DNA of 64,000 bases from Oceanisphaera avium (lineage in GTDB: Bacteria; Pseudomonadota; Gammaproteobacteria; Enterobacterales; Aeromonadaceae). A model generated the notes under the pieces. It had not been told where the DNA came from and searched no databases. It saw only the letters and a program-made list of their open reading frames with translations. The DNA is taken from NCBI RefSeq assembly GCF_002157875.1, contig NZ_CP021376.1, positions 2,418,501 through 2,482,500 on the forward strand, in the 5' to 3' direction. The position numbers and the translations under genes are program-made. Below, in pieces: positions 43,826 to 55,165 of the stretch; within the stretch, counting starts at the first letter, position 1, and every line of letters begins with the position of its first letter.

Positions 43826-44839
43826 ATGTTAAAAGCTGCAGTTATTGGTGCTAGCGGTTACACCGGAGCGGAACTGGCCGGTTTAATTCAAGCGCATCCC
43901 CACCTGTCATTAGCTGGATTGTATGTATCTGAGTCTAGCCAAGATGCTCATAAACCTTTCTCAAGTCTATATCCACGCTGGCGCGGGGTGATTGAGCAGC
44001 CTATATTGCCGTTAGATGATGAGGCGCTGAGCCGCATCCATACCGAGGCGGACATCGTCTTATTAGCCACGACCCATGAAGTGAGTCATGATCTAGCCGC
44101 AGGATTTTTAGAAAAAGGCTTGCCAGTATTTGATTTATCAGGCGCGTTTCGCGTGCCTGGTGAAGGCTTTTATGAAAAATTCTATGGCTTTAGTCATCAG
44201 TACGGTGACTGGCTAGGTAAGGCCGCCTATGGCTTGGCCGAGTGGAATCAAGAAGCAATAAAAGCCGCCCAGCTGATTGCCGTACCGGGTTGTTATCCTA
44301 CGGCTTCATTAACGGCGCTTAAGCCGCTGCAAGCTGCTGGTTTTATTGCCGATAACACTAAGCCCATTATCAGTGCTGTATCCGGTGTGACCGGCGCCGG
44401 CCGTAAAGCAAGTCTTGCTACCAGTTTTTGTGAAGTCAGCTTTAAGCCTTATGGCGTGCTTAGTCATCGCCACCAGCCTGAAATAAGTCATCACTTAGAT
44501 AATGGTGTGGTGTTTCAGCCGCACTTGGGTAACTTTGCCCGCGGTATTTTGGCCACTATTTATGTAGAGCTAAAAGAGGGCGTGACTGATGAGCAAATAT
44601 CTAACGCTTATCATCAAGCATACGATGGACAAAAAATCGTGCGTATCACCGATCAATGGCCAGAGATCAACGATGTAGCGGGTACGCCGTTTTGTGATTT
44701 GCACTGGGCCCGTGAAGGTAATCTATTAATTGTGGTCTCCGCTATCGATAACCTATTAAAAGGTGCGGCCAGCCAAGCCATTCAATGTATTAATATTCAC
44801 CAAGGATTCTCGCCCGTGGCGGGCTTAGTGCAGGAGTAA
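43826..44839 (+). CDS. argC: N-acetyl-gamma-glutamyl-phosphate reductase
   Basis: The 337-residue NADPH enzyme reduces N-acetylglutamyl phosphate. The Rossmann motif is [13 protein letters not shown] (about 5-17), and the catalytic Cys is in AVPGCYPTA (about 153-161). It opens the argCBFG run on the plus strand, and argB starts four bases after its stop. Regulation by ArgR through the ARG boxes upstream is expected. The length is normal for ArgC type 1. Confidence 0.97.
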   Translation: MLKAAVIGASGYTGAELAGLIQAHPHLSLAGLYVSESSQDAHKPFSSLYPRWRGVIEQPILPLDDEALSRIHTEADIVLLATTHEVSHDLAAGFLEKGLPVFDLSGAFRVPGEGFYEKFYGFSHQYGDWLGKAAYGLAEWNQEAIKAAQLIAVPGCYPTASLTALKPLQAAGFIADNTKPIISAVSGVTGAGRKASLATSFCEVSFKPYGVLSHRHQPEISHHLDNGVVFQPHLGNFARGILATIYVELKEGVTDEQISNAYHQAYDGQKIVRITDQWPEINDVAGTPFCDLHWAREGNLLIVVSAIDNLLKGAASQAIQCINIHQGFSPVAGLVQE

Positions 44840-44843
44840 CAGC

Positions 44844-45632
44844 ATGAGTACCCAAACTAGCCCGCTCATTATTAAATTGGGTGGCACCTTATTACAAAGC
44901 AATGAGGCCTTAGCGGCCTTATTTACCACCCTTAATACCTTTATTAAAGAGGTTAAACGTCCGCTAGTGTTAGTTCACGGTGGTGGTGTGTTGGTAGATA
45001 ATCAACTTAATGCCATGGGCTTAAGCTCTACCAAAAAAAATGGTCTAAGAGTGACCCCAGCTGAGCATATTGGTGTGATCACCGGCGCCTTGGCGGGCAC
45101 GGCAAATAAGCTGTTATTAGCCCAAGCCATTGCCCATAACATTAACAGTGTGGGCTTGTGCTTAGGGGATGGCGGCTTATGTCGTGTTAGCCAGCTCGAT
45201 GCTGAGCTGGGCTCGGTGGGCAAAGTCGATGGCGGTGATGCCACTTTAATTAGCACCCTTTTAAATGGCGGCTTTATGCCGGTGATAAGCTCCATTGGCA
45301 TCACCCAAGACGGCCAGCTAATGAACGTGAATGCGGATCAAGCGGCCACCGCCATTGCTGAAGTATTGGATGCAGATTTAGTGATGCTATCCGATGTCAG
45401 TGGCATTTTAGATGGCGAGCGCCAACTGATTAATAGCTTAACGCACGACCGTGCGCAGGAGCTGATGCATCAAGGCGTGATTAAAGACGGCATGGCCGTG
45501 AAAGTAAAAGCGGCATTACAAGCCACACAAACCTTGGGTAAGCCGGTAGCCGTAGGAAGCTGGCGTAACCCTGAACAATTATTGTCGCTGCTGGCAGGTG
45601 AGTCAGAGTTTGGCACTCGGATTTCACAGTAA
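44844..45632 (+). CDS. argB: acetylglutamate kinase
   Basis: The 262-residue amino-acid kinase phosphorylates N-acetylglutamate. Conserved pieces: [11 protein letters not shown] (about 8-18), [13 protein letters not shown] (about 42-54) and [16 protein letters not shown] (about 155-170). The short N-terminus means it lacks the extra helix of arginine-sensitive kinases, so feedback control is probably at another step or at transcription. ATG 44844 has GGAG. It is second in the arg operon. Confidence 0.97.
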   Translation: MSTQTSPLIIKLGGTLLQSNEALAALFTTLNTFIKEVKRPLVLVHGGGVLVDNQLNAMGLSSTKKNGLRVTPAEHIGVITGALAGTANKLLLAQAIAHNINSVGLCLGDGGLCRVSQLDAELGSVGKVDGGDATLISTLLNGGFMPVISSIGITQDGQLMNVNADQAATAIAEVLDADLVMLSDVSGILDGERQLINSLTHDRAQELMHQGVIKDGMAVKVKAALQATQTLGKPVAVGSWRNPEQLLSLLAGESEFGTRISQ

Positions 45633-45659
45633 AGACCTATCTCAAACGAAGGAAAGAAG

Positions 45660-46577
45660 ATGCAGCATTTATTAAGCCTAAAAGATTATAGTAAGCAGCA
45701 AATTGAAGATATCTTGGCGCTGGCTAAAGACTTAAAAGCCCATCCAGAAAAATATGCCGATGCTTTGAAAGGTCAAAGTGTGGTTACGCTGTTTGAAAAA
45801 CCTTCGTTGCGTACTCGCGTAACGCTCGATATTGGTATTAACCGCTTAGGCGGGCATGCGGTTTATTTAGATAGTCAAAATGGCGCTATGGGCAGCCGTG
45901 AAACCGTACAAGATTTTGCCGCTAACCTCTCTCGCTGGTGCCAAGCGATAGTAGCACGGGTGTTTGATCACCAAACGCTGGTAGAAATGGCAAAATATGC
46001 CAAAGTTCCAGTAATCAATTCCTTATGTAACCTGTATCATCCTTGTCAGGCGTTGGCAGATTATATGACCATAGCCGAGCACCATGAGGATCTGAGTAAG
46101 GTACATTTAGTCTATCTGGGTGATGGTAATAATGTAACTAATTCATTATTACTGGCCGGTGCGATTTTAGGCGCCACCGTTACCTCGGTGTGCCCGCGTG
46201 GACGCAACGTGGATGCCCAAGTATTAAAAGAAGCCGAAGCGCTAGCTGAACTAAGTGGTGGCAAAGTGCAAGTGGCTGATAGCCTTGATGATATTACTGA
46301 TATCGATGTGTTATACACAGATACTTGGGTGTCGATGGGTGATGACACGCCGCTTGAGCAAGTGGCTGAAACTTTTATGCCTTATCAGATCAATCAAGCG
46401 CTGCTTGATAAAACCGGTGCTAAGCAGGTATTACATTGCCAGCCTGCGCACCGAGAAATGGAAATAACTTCTGAGGTAATGGACGGTCCTGCTTCCTTTA
46501 TCCTCGACCAAGCTGAAAATCGCATGCATGTGCAAAATGCCGTGCTGCTGACATTGATGAATAGGGATACCCACTAA
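45660..46577 (+). CDS. argF: ornithine carbamoyltransferase
   Basis: The 305-residue enzyme condenses ornithine and carbamoyl phosphate to citrulline. Binding-site motifs are [15 protein letters not shown] (about 44-58, the S-x-R-T-R carbamoyl-phosphate loop), FDHQTL and [13 protein letters not shown]. The ornithine-binding segment [12 protein letters not shown] and the HCQPAHR motif (in place of the commoner HCLP) match Shewanella-type ArgF. argG begins at the last base of its stop codon, suggesting translational coupling. Confidence 0.96.
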   Translation: MQHLLSLKDYSKQQIEDILALAKDLKAHPEKYADALKGQSVVTLFEKPSLRTRVTLDIGINRLGGHAVYLDSQNGAMGSRETVQDFAANLSRWCQAIVARVFDHQTLVEMAKYAKVPVINSLCNLYHPCQALADYMTIAEHHEDLSKVHLVYLGDGNNVTNSLLLAGAILGATVTSVCPRGRNVDAQVLKEAEALAELSGGKVQVADSLDDITDIDVLYTDTWVSMGDDTPLEQVAETFMPYQINQALLDKTGAKQVLHCQPAHREMEITSEVMDGPASFILDQAENRMHVQNAVLLTLMNRDTH

Positions 46578-47788
46578 TGAGCCAAATTAAAAAAATCCTA
46601 CTGGCCTACTCCGGCGGTTTAGATACCTCTGCCATCATTCCATGGCTTAAAGAAAACTATGAAGGTTGTGAAATTATCGCCTTCGTCGGTGATGTTGGCC
46701 AAGGTGCAGAAGAGCTTGAAGGTATTGAAGAAAAAGCTTTGGCGTCCGGTGCAGTAAAATGCATTGTTGCCGATTTAAAAGATGAGTTTGTTAACGACTA
46801 CGTTTACCCAACGTTAAAAACCGGCGCTATCTATGAAGGTACTTATTTATTAGGCACTTCTATGGCGCGCCCGATTATCGCTAAAGCCATGGCGGAAGCG
46901 GCATTGGCTGAAGGCGTGCAAGCCATTGCTCACGGTTGTACTGGTAAAGGTAACGACCAAGTACGTTTTGAAGGTGCAGTAGCGGCATTAGCGCCACAGA
47001 TTGCTATTATTGCGCCATGGCGCATCTGGGATATGAAGAGCCGCGAAGACTTGTTGGATTATCTTGCCGAGCGCAATATTAAAACCACGGCCAGTGCCAC
47101 TAAGATTTACTCGCGCGATGCCAACGCTTGGCATATCTCCACCGAAGGTGGCGAGTTAGAAAGCACTTGGAATGAGCCTTCCGAGCAAGCCTGGACTTGG
47201 ACCGTATCACCAGAGCAAGCACCGGATAAAGCCGAGACCTTGTCGCTGACGGTTGAGCAAGGTCGCATCACCGCCATCGATGGCCAACAGATGAGCCCTT
47301 ACAACTTATTAGTTGAGCTGAACAAGCGTGCCGCTAAGCACGGTGTGGGTCGCGTGGACATTGTAGAAAACCGTTTAGTAGGCATGAAGTCGCGCGGTTG
47401 CTACGAAACCCCAGGCGGTACCGTGATGATGGCCGCACTGCGCGCTGTTGAAGAGCTGGTATTAGATAAGCCAACCCGCGCCTGGCGTGAAAAAGTAGGC
47501 GCTGAATTCTCGCACTTGGTTTATGACGGTCGCTGGTTTACGCCGTTATGCAAAGCACTGTTAGCTTCCGCCGATGCCATTGCCGAAGACGTATCGGGTG
47601 AAGTAGTACTGAAGATGTACAAAGGCCAAGTGACCGCGATTCAAAAGTCCTCGCCAAACAGCCTGTACTCTGAAGAGTTTGCCACATTTGGTGAAGACGA
47701 AGTCTACGACCAAAGCCATGCTGAGGGCTTTATTCGCCTTTACTCCTTGGCCAGTCGCATTAAAGCGCTGAACAATTTGAAAAAATAA
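46577..47788 (+). CDS. argG: argininosuccinate synthase
   Basis: The 403-residue ATP-pyrophosphatase-type enzyme joins citrulline and aspartate. The P-loop is [11 protein letters not shown] (about 9-19), with [15 protein letters not shown] (about 114-128) and [11 protein letters not shown] in the C-terminal half. ATG 46577 overlaps the argF stop codon. It is the last gene before a terminator; argH(A) has its own promoter region downstream. Confidence 0.97.
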   Translation: MSQIKKILLAYSGGLDTSAIIPWLKENYEGCEIIAFVGDVGQGAEELEGIEEKALASGAVKCIVADLKDEFVNDYVYPTLKTGAIYEGTYLLGTSMARPIIAKAMAEAALAEGVQAIAHGCTGKGNDQVRFEGAVAALAPQIAIIAPWRIWDMKSREDLLDYLAERNIKTTASATKIYSRDANAWHISTEGGELESTWNEPSEQAWTWTVSPEQAPDKAETLSLTVEQGRITAIDGQQMSPYNLLVELNKRAAKHGVGRVDIVENRLVGMKSRGCYETPGGTVMMAALRAVEELVLDKPTRAWREKVGAEFSHLVYDGRWFTPLCKALLASADAIAEDVSGEVVLKMYKGQVTAIQKSSPNSLYSEEFATFGEDEVYDQSHAEGFIRLYSLASRIKALNNLKK

Positions 47789-47804
47789 GCGTAGCGAGAA
47801 AGTA

Positions 47805-47830
47805 AAAGGGGGCTTAAGCCCCCTTTGTTT
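47805..47830 (+). terminator. terminator after argG
   Basis: AAAGGGGGCTT/AAGCCCCCTTT (47805-47826) is a perfect stem followed by GTTTTTG. It ends argCBFG transcription 17 bases after argG. Confidence 0.85.
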
Positions 47831-47837
47831 TTGAGCT

Positions 47838-47912
47838 AAAGCGGTGAGGTGTGAGAGGAGAAACGCTAGGGGGTAAACACCTCACAATTTACATCTCACA
47901 CCTCACCGCTTT
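47838..47912. repeat. 19-bp perfect inverted repeat of the heptamer family, in the argG-argH gap
   Basis: Arms 47838-47856 and 47894-47912 are perfect complements with a 37-base loop. The right arm contains TCACACC and TCACCGC heptamers. A TATAAT at 47917-47922 starts just after the right arm, so the repeat overlaps the probable argH promoter. Confidence 0.85.
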
Positions 47913-48003
47913 TAAGTATAATAGCGCGCAATAAACAGCCCGCTTGCACAGTCAGGTGCGGTTAACCAATAAATTTAGCAATGTTGTTTAGGAGTAACAG
48001 GTT

Positions 48004-49878
48004 ATGGCACTTTGGGGTGGGCGTTTCAGTCAGGCGGCAGATGCCAAGTTTCAGCAGTTTAATGACTCACTGCGTTTTGATTACCGCTTGGCAGAGCAAG
48101 ATATTGTTGGCTCTATTGCTTGGGCGGGCGCGCTATGTAAAGCCGGTGTCTTAACCACAGAAGAACAGCAAAAAATTGAGCTGGCATTAAACGATCTTAA
48201 ATTAGAAGTAATGCAAAACCCCAGCCAAATTTTAGAGTCTGATGCTGAAGATATTCACTCTTGGGTAGAAGGCCAGCTAATTGCGGTGGTCGGTGATTTA
48301 GGTAAAAAATTACACACTGGCCGCAGCCGTAACGACCAAGTGGCCACCGACTTAAAGCTATGGTGTAAGCAACAAGTGCCGCCTTTGCTGGCTAAAATCG
48401 ATGAGCTGCAAAAGCAGCTAGTGACAGTGGCTCGTCAACAACAAGCCACCGTATTGCCAGGTTACACCCATTTGCAGCGTGCCCAGCCGGTGACCTTTGC
48501 CCACTGGTGCTTAGCCTATGTAGAAATGCTGGAGCGCGACTTCACCCGTTTACAAGATGCCCAAAAGCGCATGGACACCTGCCCGTTAGGCAGCGGTGCC
48601 TTAGCGGGGACCGGTTTTGCTATTAATCGCCACGAGCTTGCGCACTCATTAGGCTTTTCTTCGCCGACTCGTAACAGCTTAGACTCGGTATCGGATCGTG
48701 ATCATGTGTTAGAGCTAATGAACTGTGCCGTTAATTCCATGATGCACTTATCGCGTTTTGCCGAAGATTTAATCTTTTACAACTCGGGTGAGTCAGACTT
48801 TATTGAATTATCCGATCGCGTGACCTCTGGCTCATCACTGATGCCACAAAAGAAAAATCCTGATGCGTTGGAGCTTATCCGCGGTAAAACCGGTCGGGTA
48901 TTTGGTGCTTATGCCGGCATGATGATGACCTTAAAAGCGCTGCCGCTGGCCTATAACAAAGACATGCAAGAAGATAAAGAAGGCTTATTTGATGCCCTCG
49001 ATACTTGGCATGACTGTTTAGAAATGGCCGAGATGGTGTTGCATGATATTAAGCTTAACGAAGAAAAAACCCGAGCAGCAGCTCAAGGCGGCTATTCCAA
49101 CGCGACCGAAATGGCCGACTACTTAGTCAATAAAGGCATTCCCTTTCGTGAAGCGCACCATATTGTGGGTGCCATTGTGGTGCACGCCATTAATAAGAAG
49201 CTGCCCATGGAAGAGCTGCCATTAGCGGACTTTAAAGAGTTTAGTCCGCTGATTGAAGACGATGTGTTCGATAAGTTGTCTCTAGAGTCGAGTCTCGCCA
49301 GTCGCTGTGCCTTAGGCGGCGTGGCGCCGGATCAAGTAGAGTTTGCCCTCAGTAGTGCCGAGCGGCGCTTAACCCAGCGTGATAGTTCAGGTATTGCGGT
49401 GCGCAGTGCGCGCTTAACCGACTTAGATGCTATTGAGCGTTTAGTGAATTATTGGGCTAACGTCGGTGAAAACTTACCTCGAGACCGTAAAGATTTAGTG
49501 AAGGCAGTGGCAGAGTTCGCTGTCACCGAGGTACAAGGCCAGATCACCGGCTGTGCCTCTTTATATGTCTATGATACCGGCCTTGCCGAAGTACGCTCAC
49601 TGGGCGTGGAGCCGGGTTTCCAAAATCAAGGGCAGGGCAGTGCGCTGGTAGATAAGGTGCTGCAAAAAGCCGACGATATGGGCATCGATAAGGTGTTTGT
49701 CTTAACTCGGGCGCCTGAGTTCTTTATGAAGCAAGGTTTCACCATGACCAGTAAGTCTTTGCTACCAGAAAAAGTCATGAAAGATTGCGATATGTGCCCA
49801 CGCCAACACGCCTGTGATGAAGTGGCACTGGAAATTGTCTTAAAAGATAAAGCCAGTTTACGTAAGACTGAACGTTAA
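48004..49878 (+). CDS. argH: argininosuccinate lyase fused to N-acetylglutamate synthase domain, ArgH(A)
   Basis: A 624-residue fusion. Residues 1-460 are argininosuccinate lyase: [19 protein letters not shown] (about 105) and the signature [13 protein letters not shown] (about 274-286). From about 463 a GNAT domain follows ([16 protein letters not shown]; acetyl-CoA motif [17 protein letters not shown]). It ends with a Cys-rich stretch ([10 protein letters not shown]) of short ArgA domains. Such ArgH(A) fusions are described in marine gammaproteobacteria. The acetyl domain can supply N-acetylglutamate, and no separate argA is seen here. Start ATG 48004 has AGGAG. Confidence 0.95.
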   Translation: MALWGGRFSQAADAKFQQFNDSLRFDYRLAEQDIVGSIAWAGALCKAGVLTTEEQQKIELALNDLKLEVMQNPSQILESDAEDIHSWVEGQLIAVVGDLGKKLHTGRSRNDQVATDLKLWCKQQVPPLLAKIDELQKQLVTVARQQQATVLPGYTHLQRAQPVTFAHWCLAYVEMLERDFTRLQDAQKRMDTCPLGSGALAGTGFAINRHELAHSLGFSSPTRNSLDSVSDRDHVLELMNCAVNSMMHLSRFAEDLIFYNSGESDFIELSDRVTSGSSLMPQKKNPDALELIRGKTGRVFGAYAGMMMTLKALPLAYNKDMQEDKEGLFDALDTWHDCLEMAEMVLHDIKLNEEKTRAAAQGGYSNATEMADYLVNKGIPFREAHHIVGAIVVHAINKKLPMEELPLADFKEFSPLIEDDVFDKLSLESSLASRCALGGVAPDQVEFALSSAERRLTQRDSSGIAVRSARLTDLDAIERLVNYWANVGENLPRDRKDLVKAVAEFAVTEVQGQITGCASLYVYDTGLAEVRSLGVEPGFQNQGQGSALVDKVLQKADDMGIDKVFVLTRAPEFFMKQGFTMTSKSLLPEKVMKDCDMCPRQHACDEVALEIVLKDKASLRKTER

Positions 49879-49911
49879 ACACCGTACGCGTTAGATTAAA
49901 GACCAACAGTG

Positions 49912-49939
49912 AAAATACCGGGCTTGTCCGGTATTTTTT
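49912..49939 (+). terminator. intrinsic terminator after argH(A)
   Basis: AATACCGG (49914-49921) and CCGGTATT (49928-49935) form the stem, followed by T5G. It lies about 35 bases after the stop codon. Confidence 0.88.
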
Positions 49940-49997
49940 GGGCTAAAGTTCAAAGCTCTCTTTTGCCGTCCAAGGTATTGTCGCTAGCTCTCTGATG

Positions 49998-50054
49998 TCT
50001 TGCCGTTTTGCTAACTAAAGCAAGCGCCTGACTTTGGTCAGCAAGACGGCAAGA
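49998..50054. other. long imperfect inverted repeat upstream of rpsJ
   Basis: Arms at 49998-50020 and 50032-50054 pair over 23 positions with three mismatches (two of them G-T/U), around an 11-base loop. It is too long for a simple terminator and lacks a U-run. Confidence 0.7.
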
Positions 50055-50230
50055 AGCGGTGGGGATTTTCATCTTAGGGCGTAAAAAGTATTGCGTAGGG
50101 CGGTTTACACTTAATAACATACCGTCTTTTTTAGGCGTTAGGTGGTGCTCTTAAAGCTCGTCCTCTTCACCTTTTGCGCCTCACTCTTTCATTGCCCTCA
50201 AGAAACTGGTGAAAAATAACTCAAAGTCAC
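50055..50230. other. non-coding remainder of the argH(A)-rpsJ gap
   Basis: No coding sequence. It contains a CGCCTCACTC related to the heptamer family. Nothing else recognised before the S10 promoter. Confidence 0.4.
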
Positions 50231-50258
50231 TTGTGCCTCGTCTCGAGATAGGTATAAT
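50231..50258 (+). promoter_or_regulatory. probable S10 operon promoter
   Basis: TTGTGC (50231-50236) and TATAAT (50253-50258) are spaced by 16 bp, a good sigma-70 arrangement about 200 bases before rpsJ. A GC-rich CGCTCGC follows, as in stringently controlled promoters. Confidence 0.65.
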
Positions 50259-50264
50259 AGCGCT

Positions 50265-50777
<513 letters not shown>

Positions 50778-50794
50778 CAACGGAGAGGTTAATA

Positions 50795-51433
50795 ATGGCA
50801 ATCGGTCTAGTAGGTCGTAAGCTAGGTATGACCCGCGTCTTCACCGAAGACGGCGTGTCTATCCCAGTCACCGTTATCGAAATAGATGCCAACCGTGTTA
50901 CCCAGGTGAAAACTCTGGAATCGGATGGCTACCAAGCTATTCAGGTGACTACTGGCGTTAAGAAAGCGATTCGCATCACCAAGCCACAAGCGGGTTTATT
51001 CGCTAAAGCTGGCGTAGAAGCGGGCCGCGGTCTGTGGGAATTCCGCCTGGGTTCAGGTGAAGGCGAAGGTATCGAAGTAGGTACTCAGCTGAATGTTGAC
51101 ATCTTTAACGATGTTAAAAAAGTAGACGTTACTGGCACTTCTAAAGGTAAGGGTTTTGCAGGTACTGTTAAGCGCTGGAATTTCAGCATGCAGGACGCTA
51201 CCCATGGTAACTCTCTGTCACACCGTGTTCCTGGTTCAATTGGTCAAAACCAATCACCAGGTAAAGTGTTCAAAGGCAAGAAGATGGCCGGACACATGGG
51301 TGCAGAGCGTGTTACTACGCAAAACCTAGAAGTTGTTCGCGTTGATGTTGATCGTAACTTGCTGCTCATTAAAGGTGCAGTACCAGGTGCGACTAACGGC
51401 AGCGTGATCGTTAAACCTGCCGTTAAAGCATAA
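50795..51433 (+). CDS. rplC: 50S ribosomal protein L3
   Basis: The 212-residue product has the conserved [16 protein letters not shown] start. The loop [20 protein letters not shown] reaches toward the peptidyl transferase centre; its Gln is the residue methylated by PrmB in E. coli. L3 initiates 50S assembly. It is second in the S10 operon, 17 bases after rpsJ, with CGGAGAGG upstream. Confidence 0.98.
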   Translation: MAIGLVGRKLGMTRVFTEDGVSIPVTVIEIDANRVTQVKTLESDGYQAIQVTTGVKKAIRITKPQAGLFAKAGVEAGRGLWEFRLGSGEGEGIEVGTQLNVDIFNDVKKVDVTGTSKGKGFAGTVKRWNFSMQDATHGNSLSHRVPGSIGQNQSPGKVFKGKKMAGHMGAERVTTQNLEVVRVDVDRNLLLIKGAVPGATNGSVIVKPAVKA

Positions 51434-51450
51434 CGTCTGAGGAGATAGTA

Positions 51451-52056
51451 ATGGAATTGGTAATGAAAGACGCGCAAGCCGCTCTTGAAGTTTCCGAAAC
51501 TACCTTCGGGCGTGAGTTCAACGAAGCGCTGGTGCATCAGGTTGTAGTAGCCTATGCCGCCGGTGCTCGTCAAGGTACTCGTGCTCAGAAGACCCGTTCC
51601 GAAGTGTCTGGCGGCGGCAAGAAGCCGTGGCGCCAAAAAGGCACAGGCCGGGCCCGTGCCGGTACCATTCGCTCTCCTATTTGGCGTGGTGGTGGTGTGA
51701 CTTTTGCAGCTAAGACGCAAGATCACAGCCAGAAAGTCAATAAGAAGATGTACCGTGGAGCTATCAGAAGCATTTTATCTGAGCTGGTACGTCAAGAGCG
51801 TTTGATCGTGGTCGAGAAGTTCGGTGTAGAAGCGCCTAAGACTAAAGAACTGCTAGCGAAATTGAAGCAATGGGATCTGACTGATGTCTTGATCGTTACT
51901 GCCGAAGTTGACGAGAACTTGTTCCTTGCCGCCCGTAACCTGTACAAGGTTGACGTGCGTGATGTAACCGGTATCGATCCAGTTTCTTTGATCGCTTTCG
52001 ACAAAGTATTGGTAACTGCTGATGCAGTTAAGCAAATCGAGGAGATGCTGGCATGA
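51451..52056 (+). CDS. rplD: 50S ribosomal protein L4
   Basis: The 201-residue product carries the long loop [19 protein letters not shown], which lines the peptide exit tunnel, followed by [13 protein letters not shown]4 represses the S10 operon at transcription and translation in E. coli, and the leader upstream may be its target here. Its stop overlaps the rplW start codon by four bases. Confidence 0.98.
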   Translation: MELVMKDAQAALEVSETTFGREFNEALVHQVVVAYAAGARQGTRAQKTRSEVSGGGKKPWRQKGTGRARAGTIRSPIWRGGGVTFAAKTQDHSQKVNKKMYRGAIRSILSELVRQERLIVVEKFGVEAPKTKELLAKLKQWDLTDVLIVTAEVDENLFLAARNLYKVDVRDVTGIDPVSLIAFDKVLVTADAVKQIEEMLA

Positions 52057-52355
52057 TCCGTGAAGAGCGTATTTTAAAAGTTCTGAAGGCGCCGCATGTC
52101 TCTGAAAAAAGCACCATGGTTGCCGAAAAGACAAACACAATTGTGTTCAAAGTTGCTATGGACGCTACCAAGGCTGAAGTAAAAGCTGCGGTTGAGAAGC
52201 TGTTCGAAGTTGAAGTTAAAGATGTTCGCTCATTAGTAGTGAAAGGTAAAACCAAGCGTTCTGGCAACCGTACCGGTCGTCGTTCTGATTGGAAGAAAGC
52301 CTACGTGACCCTGCAAGAAGGTCAAGACATCGACTTCATCGGCGGCGCCGAGTAA
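52053..52355 (+). CDS. rplW: 50S ribosomal protein L23
   Basis: The 100-residue product of standard length begins [21 protein letters not shown]23 sits at the tunnel exit and is the docking site for trigger factor and signal recognition particle. ATG 52053 overlaps the rplD stop (ATGA), so translation is coupled. It contains the typical [18 protein letters not shown] segment. Confidence 0.97.
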   Translation: MIREERILKVLKAPHVSEKSTMVAEKTNTIVFKVAMDATKAEVKAAVEKLFEVEVKDVRSLVVKGKTKRSGNRTGRRSDWKKAYVTLQEGQDIDFIGGAE

Positions 52356-52372
52356 GAAAGGAGTAAGTTAAA

Positions 52373-53197
52373 ATGGCAATTGTAAAATGTAAGCCTACTT
52401 CTCCGGGTCGCCGTCATGTAGTTCAGATCAGCAACCCGGAATTGTACAAAGGCAAGCCGTTCGCCCCTCTGCTGGAAAAGAAAACCAGATCAGGCGGTCG
52501 TAACAACGCTGGCCGTACTACCTCTCGCCACATTGGCGGTGGTCATAAGCAGCAGTATCGTTTAGTTGACTTCAAACGCAACAAAGACGGTGTACCGGCT
52601 AAAGTTGAGCGCTTAGAGTATGATCCTAACCGCACCGCTAACTTAGCTCTGCTGTTGTTTGCCGATGGCGAGCGTCGTTACATCTTGGCACCTAAGGGTG
52701 TTCATGCTGGCGATGCCATCCATTCTGGCGATGCCGCACCGATCAAAGCAGGTAACTGCTTGCCGATGCGTAACATCCCAGTAGGTAGTACTGTTCATGC
52801 CATCGAAATGAAGCCAGGTAAGGGCGCGCAAATTGCTCGTTCTGCTGGTACTTCCGCCCAAATTTTGGCGCGTGATGGTCAGTATGTCACCTTGCGTTTG
52901 CGTTCTGGCGAAGTACGTAAAGTACTTTCCGAGTGCCGTGCAACGCTGGGTGAAGTAGGTAATGCTGAGCACATGTTGCGTCAGCTGGGTAAAGCTGGTG
53001 CTTCGCGCTGGCGTGGTATCCGTCCTCAGACCCGTGGTGTGGCAATGAACCCCATTGATCACCCACACGGTGGTGGTGAAGGTCGCAGCTCTGGCGGTCG
53101 TCATCCGGTTACTCCTTGGGGTAAACCGACTAAGGGCGCCAAAACCCGAAAAAATAAGCGTACTGAACCATTAGTAGTACGTCATCGTAACAAGTAA
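52373..53197 (+). CDS. rplB: 50S ribosomal protein L2
   Basis: The 274-residue product has the conserved C-terminal [20 protein letters not shown] with its invariant His near the peptidyl transferase centre, and KTRKNKRT near the end. L2 is needed for subunit association and tRNA binding. ATG 52373 has AAGGAG. It is fifth gene of the S10 operon, in the usual position. Confidence 0.98.
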   Translation: MAIVKCKPTSPGRRHVVQISNPELYKGKPFAPLLEKKTRSGGRNNAGRTTSRHIGGGHKQQYRLVDFKRNKDGVPAKVERLEYDPNRTANLALLLFADGERRYILAPKGVHAGDAIHSGDAAPIKAGNCLPMRNIPVGSTVHAIEMKPGKGAQIARSAGTSAQILARDGQYVTLRLRSGEVRKVLSECRATLGEVGNAEHMLRQLGKAGASRWRGIRPQTRGVAMNPIDHPHGGGEGRSSGGRHPVTPWGKPTKGAKTRKNKRTEPLVVRHRNK

Positions 53198-53217
53198 CGT
53201 TTTTTAGAGGTATCGCC

Positions 53218-53496
53218 ATGCCACGTTCTCTCAAGAAAGGTCCATTTATAGACCTGCACTTGCTGAAGAAGGTAGAGAAAGCGGTGGAAAGCGGGGAAAA
53301 GAAACCAATTAAGACTTGGTCCCGTCGTTCAATGATCATTCCGAACATGATCGGTTTGACCATCGCTGTCCATAATGGTCGTCAACATGTGCCTGTTTTC
53401 GTTTCTGAGGAAATGATCGGCCACAAGTTAGGCGAATTTGCACCGACTCGTACTTATCGCGGCCATGTCGCTGATAAGAAGGCCAAGAAGCGTTAA
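53218..53496 (+). CDS. rpsS: 30S ribosomal protein S19
   Basis: The 92-residue product [19 protein letters not shown] binds the head of the 30S subunit next to S13. It has the typical [20 protein letters not shown] and a basic tail. ATG 53218 follows TTTTTTAGAGG. Between rplB and rplV, as in all S10 operons. Confidence 0.98.
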   Translation: MPRSLKKGPFIDLHLLKKVEKAVESGEKKPIKTWSRRSMIIPNMIGLTIAVHNGRQHVPVFVSEEMIGHKLGEFAPTRTYRGHVADKKAKKR

Positions 53497-53506
53497 GGGG
53501 TAAAAG

Positions 53507-53839
53507 ATGGAAGCTATAGCTAAACACCGCTTTGCTCGTACTTCTGCCCAGAAGGCGCGCCTGGTAGCCGATCAAGTCCGTGGTCTATCCGTAGACAAGG
53601 CTCTGAATGTCCTGGCTTTCAGCCCTAAAAAGGCTGCCGTTCTGGTTAAGAAAGTACTTGAATCTGCCATTGCTAATGCCGAGCACAATGAAGGTGCGGA
53701 TATCGATGAGCTAACAGTGGCTAAGATCTTCGTTGACGAAGGTCCAACCATGAAGCGTATTCGTCCACGAGCCAAAGGCCGCGCGGACCGTATCATGAAG
53801 CGTACCAGCCACATTACTGTGGTTGTGTCCGACCGCTAA
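53507..53839 (+). CDS. rplV: 50S ribosomal protein L22
   Basis: The 110-residue product has the beta-hairpin [20 protein letters not shown], which extends into the exit tunnel and is the site of some macrolide-resistance changes. The N-terminal [20 protein letters not shown] is standard. It starts 10 bases after rpsS with AAGGGG upstream. Confidence 0.98.
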   Translation: MEAIAKHRFARTSAQKARLVADQVRGLSVDKALNVLAFSPKKAAVLVKKVLESAIANAEHNEGADIDELTVAKIFVDEGPTMKRIRPRAKGRADRIMKRTSHITVVVSDR

Positions 53840-53857
53840 GAGGCTAGGAGAAAAGCA

Positions 53858-54547
53858 ATGGGCCAGAAAGTACACCCAAACGGTATTCGCTTAGGGATTA
53901 CCAAGCCTTTTAATTCGACCTGGTTTGCGAATACAAAGGATTTTGCTGATAACTTATACAGCGATTTTCAAGTTCGTCAGTATCTGAAAGAAGAACTGAA
54001 GAATGCATCCCTGTCTCGTATCGTGATCGAGCGTCCTGCGAAGAGCATCCGTGTGACTATTCACACTGCTCGTCCAGGTGTTGTGATCGGTAAGAAGGGT
54101 GAAGACGTGGAAAAACTGCGCAAGCACATCGCCAAATTGGCCGGTGTACCTGCACAGATTAACATTTCCGAAGTGCGTAAACCTGAGCTGGATGGTCAGT
54201 TGGTAGCGGATTCAATCGCTTCACAACTCGAGCGCCGCGTCATGTTCCGTCGTGCTATGAAGCGTGCGGTACAGAACGCAATGCGTATCGGTTCCAAAGG
54301 CATTAAGGTGGAAGTTAGCGGTCGTTTAGGCGGCGCTGAAATCGCGCGTACCGAATGGTACCGTGAAGGTCGTGTGCCACTGCACACCCTGCGTGCCGAT
54401 ATCGACTATGCAACTTCTGAAGCATCTACCACTTACGGCATCATCGGCGTAAAGGTTTGGATATTTAAAGGTGAAGTTCTTGGCGGCCTACCAGTCGTTG
54501 AAGAGCAAGCTCCATCTAAACCAAAGCGCAAAGGCCGCGGTAAGTAA
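53858..54547 (+). CDS. rpsC: 30S ribosomal protein S3
   Basis: The 229-residue product has the type II KH domain [20 protein letters not shown] (about 56-75), followed by the C-terminal domain ending in basic [12 protein letters not shown]3 forms part of the mRNA entry channel and helicase with S4 and S5. The ATG at 53858 has AGGAG. Confidence 0.98.
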   Translation: MGQKVHPNGIRLGITKPFNSTWFANTKDFADNLYSDFQVRQYLKEELKNASLSRIVIERPAKSIRVTIHTARPGVVIGKKGEDVEKLRKHIAKLAGVPAQINISEVRKPELDGQLVADSIASQLERRVMFRRAMKRAVQNAMRIGSKGIKVEVSGRLGGAEIARTEWYREGRVPLHTLRADIDYATSEASTTYGIIGVKVWIFKGEVLGGLPVVEEQAPSKPKRKGRGK

Positions 54548-54559
54548 GGAGACTCGGAT

Positions 54560-54973
54560 ATGTTGCAACCAAAACGTACGAAATTCCGTAAAGTCCACAA
54601 AGGCCGCAACCGCGGCGTGGCAACCACGGGTAACCTGATTTCTTTCGGTACCTTCGGTCTTAAGGCGACTACTCGCGGACGTATCACTGCTCGTCAAATC
54701 GAAGCAGCACGCCGTGCTATGACTCGTCACGTTAAGCGTCAAGGCAAAATCTGGATCCGTATTTTCCCAGACAAGCCGATTACCGAAAAGCCCCTCGAAG
54801 TTCGTATGGGTAAGGGTAAGGGTAACGTGGAGTACTGGGTAGCCCAGATCCAGCCTGGTCGCGTTCTGTATGAGATGGACGGTGTACCTGAGTCACTGGC
54901 TCGCGAAGCCTTTGCACTGGCAGCGGCTAAGTTGCCAGTTAGGACCACTTTCGTAACTCGGACGGTGATGTGA
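54560..54973 (+). CDS. rplP: 50S ribosomal protein L16
   Basis: The 137-residue product starts [19 protein letters not shown]. It contains [19 protein letters not shown], where the Arg corresponds to the residue hydroxylated by YcfD in E. coli. L16 helps shape the A site. Its TGA shares one base with the rpmC ATG (TGATG). Confidence 0.98.
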   Translation: MLQPKRTKFRKVHKGRNRGVATTGNLISFGTFGLKATTRGRITARQIEAARRAMTRHVKRQGKIWIRIFPDKPITEKPLEVRMGKGKGNVEYWVAQIQPGRVLYEMDGVPESLAREAFALAAAKLPVRTTFVTRTVM

Positions 54974-55164
54974 TGAAAGCACAAGATCTGCGTGAAAAGA
55001 GTGTTGAAGAACTGAACCAAGAGCTGTTAGCTTTATTGCATGCGCAATTTAAAATGCGTATTCAAGCCAGCACAGGTCAATTGGAACAGACTCACAACAT
55101 TAAAACTGTACGTCGCGATATCGCACGTGTGAAGACTGTTTTGAACCAAAAGGCAGGGGCGTAA
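54973..55164 (+). CDS. rpmC: 50S ribosomal protein L29
   Basis: The 63-residue two-helix protein starts [23 protein letters not shown] 54973 is chosen because it overlaps the rplP stop; a GTG one codon earlier is not used. L29 lies by the exit tunnel next to L23 and contributes to factor docking. Confidence 0.96.
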   Translation: MKAQDLREKSVEELNQELLALLHAQFKMRIQASTGQLEQTHNIKTVRRDIARVKTVLNQKAGA

Positions 55165-55165
55165 G

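Noticed and set aside
52643..53104. 153-codon frame opposite rplB
   Set aside because: It lies entirely within the highly conserved L2 gene on the other strand and resembles no protein; such frames are a by-product of codon bias.
54970..54972. GTG as start of rpmC
   Set aside because: The ATG one codon later gives the family length and a one-base overlap with the rplP stop.
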